From contig JBNGIO010005965.1 of NCBI GenBank assembly GCA_049999805.1, positions 1 through 20,340 of the forward strand: a stretch of 20,340 bases of DNA, given 5' to 3'. A model generated the notes under the pieces. The model saw nothing but the letters and a program-made list of their open reading frames with translations. It was not told the origin of the DNA and did no database searches. This document shows, piece after piece, positions 18,385-20,340 of the stretch. Positions within the stretch are counted from its first letter, which is position 1. Each line of letters begins with the position of its first letter. Made by a program: the position numbers and the translations under genes. The DNA is from Folioceros fuciformis (Eukaryota > Anthocerotophyta > Anthocerotopsida > Anthocerotales).

Positions 18385-19706
18385 CTAGGTCTTAGACATG
18401 GTAGTGGGGCTGCCTTCATGGCTCCCCATGCCAAGAACTTTCATGTGCTTTTCGTGAAGTTCCCTTCCTAGGGACTTAGTTAAAATGTCTGCTGGGTTTT
18501 CAGCTGTTGGCACATACTCCAGATCAATCTATCCAGATTTGATCAAGTCACTTATGAAGTGGTATTCAACTTCCACATGTTTGGTTCTAGAGTGAAACAC
18601 TGGATTGTGAGCAAGACTCATTGATCCTTGATTGTCTATTTTTATTGTGCTGCAGGTTGGAAGTGGTAATCCAAGCTCCTTGAACATCAACTTACACCAA
18701 GCAATTTCCTTTGCAGCAGCTGTAAGTGCATGATACTCAGCCTCTGTACTTGATAAAGCCACAGTAGGCTGTTTCTTACTAGACCAGCAGATTGGTCCTC
18801 CAGCTATCCTTACTACATAGCCGAAAACTAACTTTCGTGTATCTATGTCCCCAGCATAATCTGAGTCTGTGAAGACATCTAGTTGCAGAGGTACTCCAGG
18901 TATATTTCTATTCCTTATGCTAATGTTATGAGTGCCTTTTAGATATCTGAAAACTCTTTTAACACATGTCCAGTGTGTTTGGCCTGGATTTTCCAGATAC
19001 TGGGAAAGCACACTCGTAGCATAAGCTACTTCTGGTCTTGTAGTATTTGCAGCATACATAAGTTTTCGTACAGCTTGTCTGTAGGGTACTGATCTCATTT
19101 GATCCTGTTGTGTTTGTGTGTCAAGATACATTGACTTGCTCATTTTCCGTCCACAAGGTAAAGGAGTAGCTGATGGTTTGGCATCCTTCAAACCAAGTTG
19201 TTCAGCATTATTTAATAGGTATAGTGGTTGTGTTAAAGTAATAGTCCTTTTTGGCCTGTCATGCTGAATCAATATACCAAGGCAACTTTGTAGAGCACCT
19301 AGGTGTCTCATCTCAAACTTAGTTGATAACACCTTGTTTATGTCTTTGATGAAAGTAGGACTGTTAAAGGCCAATATGAGATCATCTACATATATAGCCA
19401 GGTAACATACTACAACTTTAGATCTGCAAACATATAAGCTTCCATCTGAGACACATTTAACAAAACCTAGGGATCGCAGTTCTTCATCAAAAACAGCATT
19501 CCACTCAAGGGCAAATTGTTTCAACCCGTACAGGGTTTAATCAGGTGTAAGACATAGTCTTCTTTTCCTTTCACCTCCTGCCCAGGTCGTTGTTGCATGT
19601 AAATTTCAATGTCCAGTTTTCCATGTAAGAAAGCTATCTTTACATCAAACATATCTAACTCATAATCGTAGTGTGCTGCAAGTATAGGGTTATTATTAAA
19701 GCCCAA
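18385..19706 (-). pseudogene. Copia pol C-terminus (RT with YVDD, RNase H), near intact but broken
   Basis: Reverse transcriptase and RNase H of a copia element. Reading down from 19706: ELDMFDVKIAFLHGKLDIEI, then LIKP and the LYGLKQ block. A lost C near 19533 turns LYGLKQ into a premature end (LIKPCTG stop at 19521). The next frame gives KQFALEWNAVFDEELRSLGF and AIYVDDLILA, with the catalytic YVDD at 19392-19381. Then come RYLKGTHNIS, the RNase H motifs TDSDYAGDIDTRKL and SSTEAEYHALTAAAKEIAWC, and TKHVEVEYHFISDLIKSG. A TAG at 18531-18529 interrupts DLIKSG-IDLEYV, but the text goes on with ENPADILTKSLGRELHEKHM to a TAG at 18387-18385. The first part of RT, integrase, protease and gag lie beyond the insertion at 19707. 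The family call is certain. Confidence 0.92.
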
Positions 19707-19708
19707 TG

Positions 19709-19951
19709 TGTTTAGTCTAAGATTAGTGTTTAGTTAAGTATCATTAGTTTAGATTAGCTTAAGCTAATCTGTAGGAAGCTTCTTGCGCAGCTTCCTGTGC
19801 GCTTCTTGTGAAGCTTTCTAGGGAGCTCTTCTAGAGGGTATAAATACCCTCTTGAGCTCCGTTGCAATGTGAGAGTGTGACCTCTCTTTCTCCTCTCCTC
19901 CTTGTATCCTCCTCTCCTCCTTCACCATGTAGCTCCTAGAGCGATCCTACA
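19709..19951 (+). repeat. 5' LTR of the third element
   Basis: It starts TGTTTAGTCTAAG and ends CCTACA two bases before the primer-binding site, giving about 243 bp with TG...CA ends. It holds a 20-base perfect palindrome at 19751-19770, an AGGAAGCT...AGCTTCCT inverted repeat from about 19772, and a TATA box. A C/T-rich stretch (about 19881-19922) follows the expected transcription start. Confidence 0.75.
19839..19846 (+). promoter_or_regulatory. LTR promoter TATA box
   Basis: TATAAATA sits at the centre of a palindrome (19833-19852, arms AGAGGGTAT and ATACCCTCT). Transcription of the element would start about 30 bases downstream. Confidence 0.7.
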
Positions 19952-19953
19952 AG

Positions 19954-19967
19954 TGGTATCAGAGCCA
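19954..19967 (+). other. Primer-binding site for initiator-Met tRNA
   Basis: TGGTATCAGAGCCA matches the complement of the 3' end of plant initiator methionine tRNA, the usual primer of plant LTR elements. It starts two bases after the LTR. Confidence 0.9.
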
Positions 19968-20340
19968 AGGTTGTGGAGCTTGGATTATGGAGCAAGGGTG
20001 ATGTCCGTGGTGCTGCGAACAAAGTGGCTAAGAGGGAGACATTGGAGTGCCCGTCTGCGACATCCCGAGTGCAGAGGTCTTCAACCCCATGCTGCGAGGC
20101 GGTAAGACAGCCACAGGCGCCAGGCCCCTGGAGTGGGGCACAAGAGGCGAGGGCGCCCGGGCATAGGTGCCCAGGGTGCCGCAAGGCGCAGAGGCGCCAA
20201 AGCAGCGTGGTCGCCAGGCCGCAGGCGCCAGCGCCCTACTGGCTGCCAGCCTAGGCCTAGCGGGCAGGGGGCTTCAGGCCCCAGTGGGGCCGCCAGGCCC
20301 GCAAGCCGGGGGTGCCCGGCCCGCCCAGGCGCCTAGACCC
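19968..20340 (+). other. GC-rich leader of the third element
   Basis: This is very GC-rich with recurring GGCGCC/CCAGGCGC motifs and no convincing gag start. ORFs on both strands are Arg/Gly/Pro/Ala-rich by composition. It may be a structured leader or a low-complexity start of gag. Confidence 0.45.

Larger units (their letters stand above)
17258..18471 (+). pseudogene. Antisense ORF inside copia element 2, with one predicted intron; unknown function
   Basis: I do not recognise this protein. The ATG at 17258 sits in a strong plant context (AAAACATGGCG). Exon 1 (17258-17921) is read in one frame with stops only at 17453 (TGA) and 17489 (TAG). It is Ser/Thr/Arg/Ala-rich (KRRIYQRDQLGRFAAATARA), then more globular (REDIHSRATVEWRRFNRGEF, then WEKPGSPLWYRCTSTGLVMK). 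A donor GTAAGT at 17922 and an acceptor AAATAG ending at 18136 define a 215-base phase-1 intron. Splicing joins A to GA and continues in frame into a Glu/Asp/Ser-rich exon (SEDRLEEENSLDIKERISY), with one TAG at 18196. The frame ends at 18471, overlapping the pol end of the copia element on the other strand. It may be a captured host gene or an accessory ORF of the element. The structure is fairly clear; the function is unknown. Confidence 0.5.
16789..19706 (-). mobile_element. Ty1/copia element 2, 5'-truncated, with an antisense ORF region
   Basis: Read on the minus strand: the RT and RNase H end of pol (19706-18385), about 1.36 kb of extra DNA, a polypurine tract AAGTGGGAG (17021-17013) and a 3' LTR starting TGATGAGAATAGG at 17012. 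The 5' part is cut off at 19706-19708, where another LTR element begins on the plus strand. Most copia elements have only a short stretch between pol and the LTR, so the extra segment is notable. Confidence 0.7.
19709..20340 (+). mobile_element. Third LTR retrotransposon, 5' end only
   Basis: A complete 5' LTR (19709-19951), a primer-binding site and the start of the internal region are present; the rest lies outside the window. It is inserted into copia element 2. No gag or pol can be read, so copia versus gypsy type is undecided. Confidence 0.75.

Noticed and set aside
1-20340. tRNA, rRNA, CRISPR array or bacterial operon signals
   Set aside because: No cloverleaf, rRNA core motif or regularly spaced repeats were recognised; the window is plant-like.

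Overview
The window looks like plant nuclear DNA. It holds one large GC-rich gene for a basic helix-loop-helix (bHLH) transcription factor, and AT-richer flanks full of decayed LTR retrotransposons with plant hallmarks: a primer-binding site matching initiator-Met tRNA, Ty1/copia gag and RT/RNase H motifs, and a Ty3/gypsy-type integrase tail. The bHLH resembles plant subgroup VIII (HECATE/INDEHISCENT and RSL relatives). The species cannot be named from the sequence. A seed-free land plant is possible but unproven. Two runs of exactly 100 N are assembly gaps.

Layout. About 721-2190 (+) is a broken gene of unknown function whose reading frame survives through several stops and frameshifts. A compact nest of GTGCGCCA-type palindromes (2577-2639) and a purine-rich tract (3283-3413) follow in otherwise featureless DNA. 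The bHLH gene occupies 4275 to about 8254 on the minus strand. It is cut by one gap, and a second gap lies in its 5' region. Its upstream side carries ATGT microsatellites and a MITE-like element with a perfect hairpin (9144-9380). A GC-rich tract without a convincing gene (about 9480-10900) comes next, then a Ty3/gypsy-type pol tail (11412-12363) preceded by a 16-bp tandem repeat.

The right third is retrotransposon territory. Copia element 1 (14044 to about 16340, +) is an internally deleted copy in which gag joins directly to the end of RT plus RNase H, between LTR-like repeats. Copia element 2 (about 16789-19706, -) keeps a 3' LTR, a polypurine tract and the RT/RNase H end of pol. Between pol and the LTR it carries about 1.4 kb holding an ORF on the opposite strand, with a good start context and a frame-preserving predicted intron. 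A third LTR element begins at about 19709 (+), truncates element 2 and runs off the window.

The only gene likely to be functional is the bHLH gene. The antisense ORF inside copia element 2 (17258-18471) is the least conventional structure here and the best candidate for something undescribed. It now carries three nonsense codons, so this copy is probably dead.
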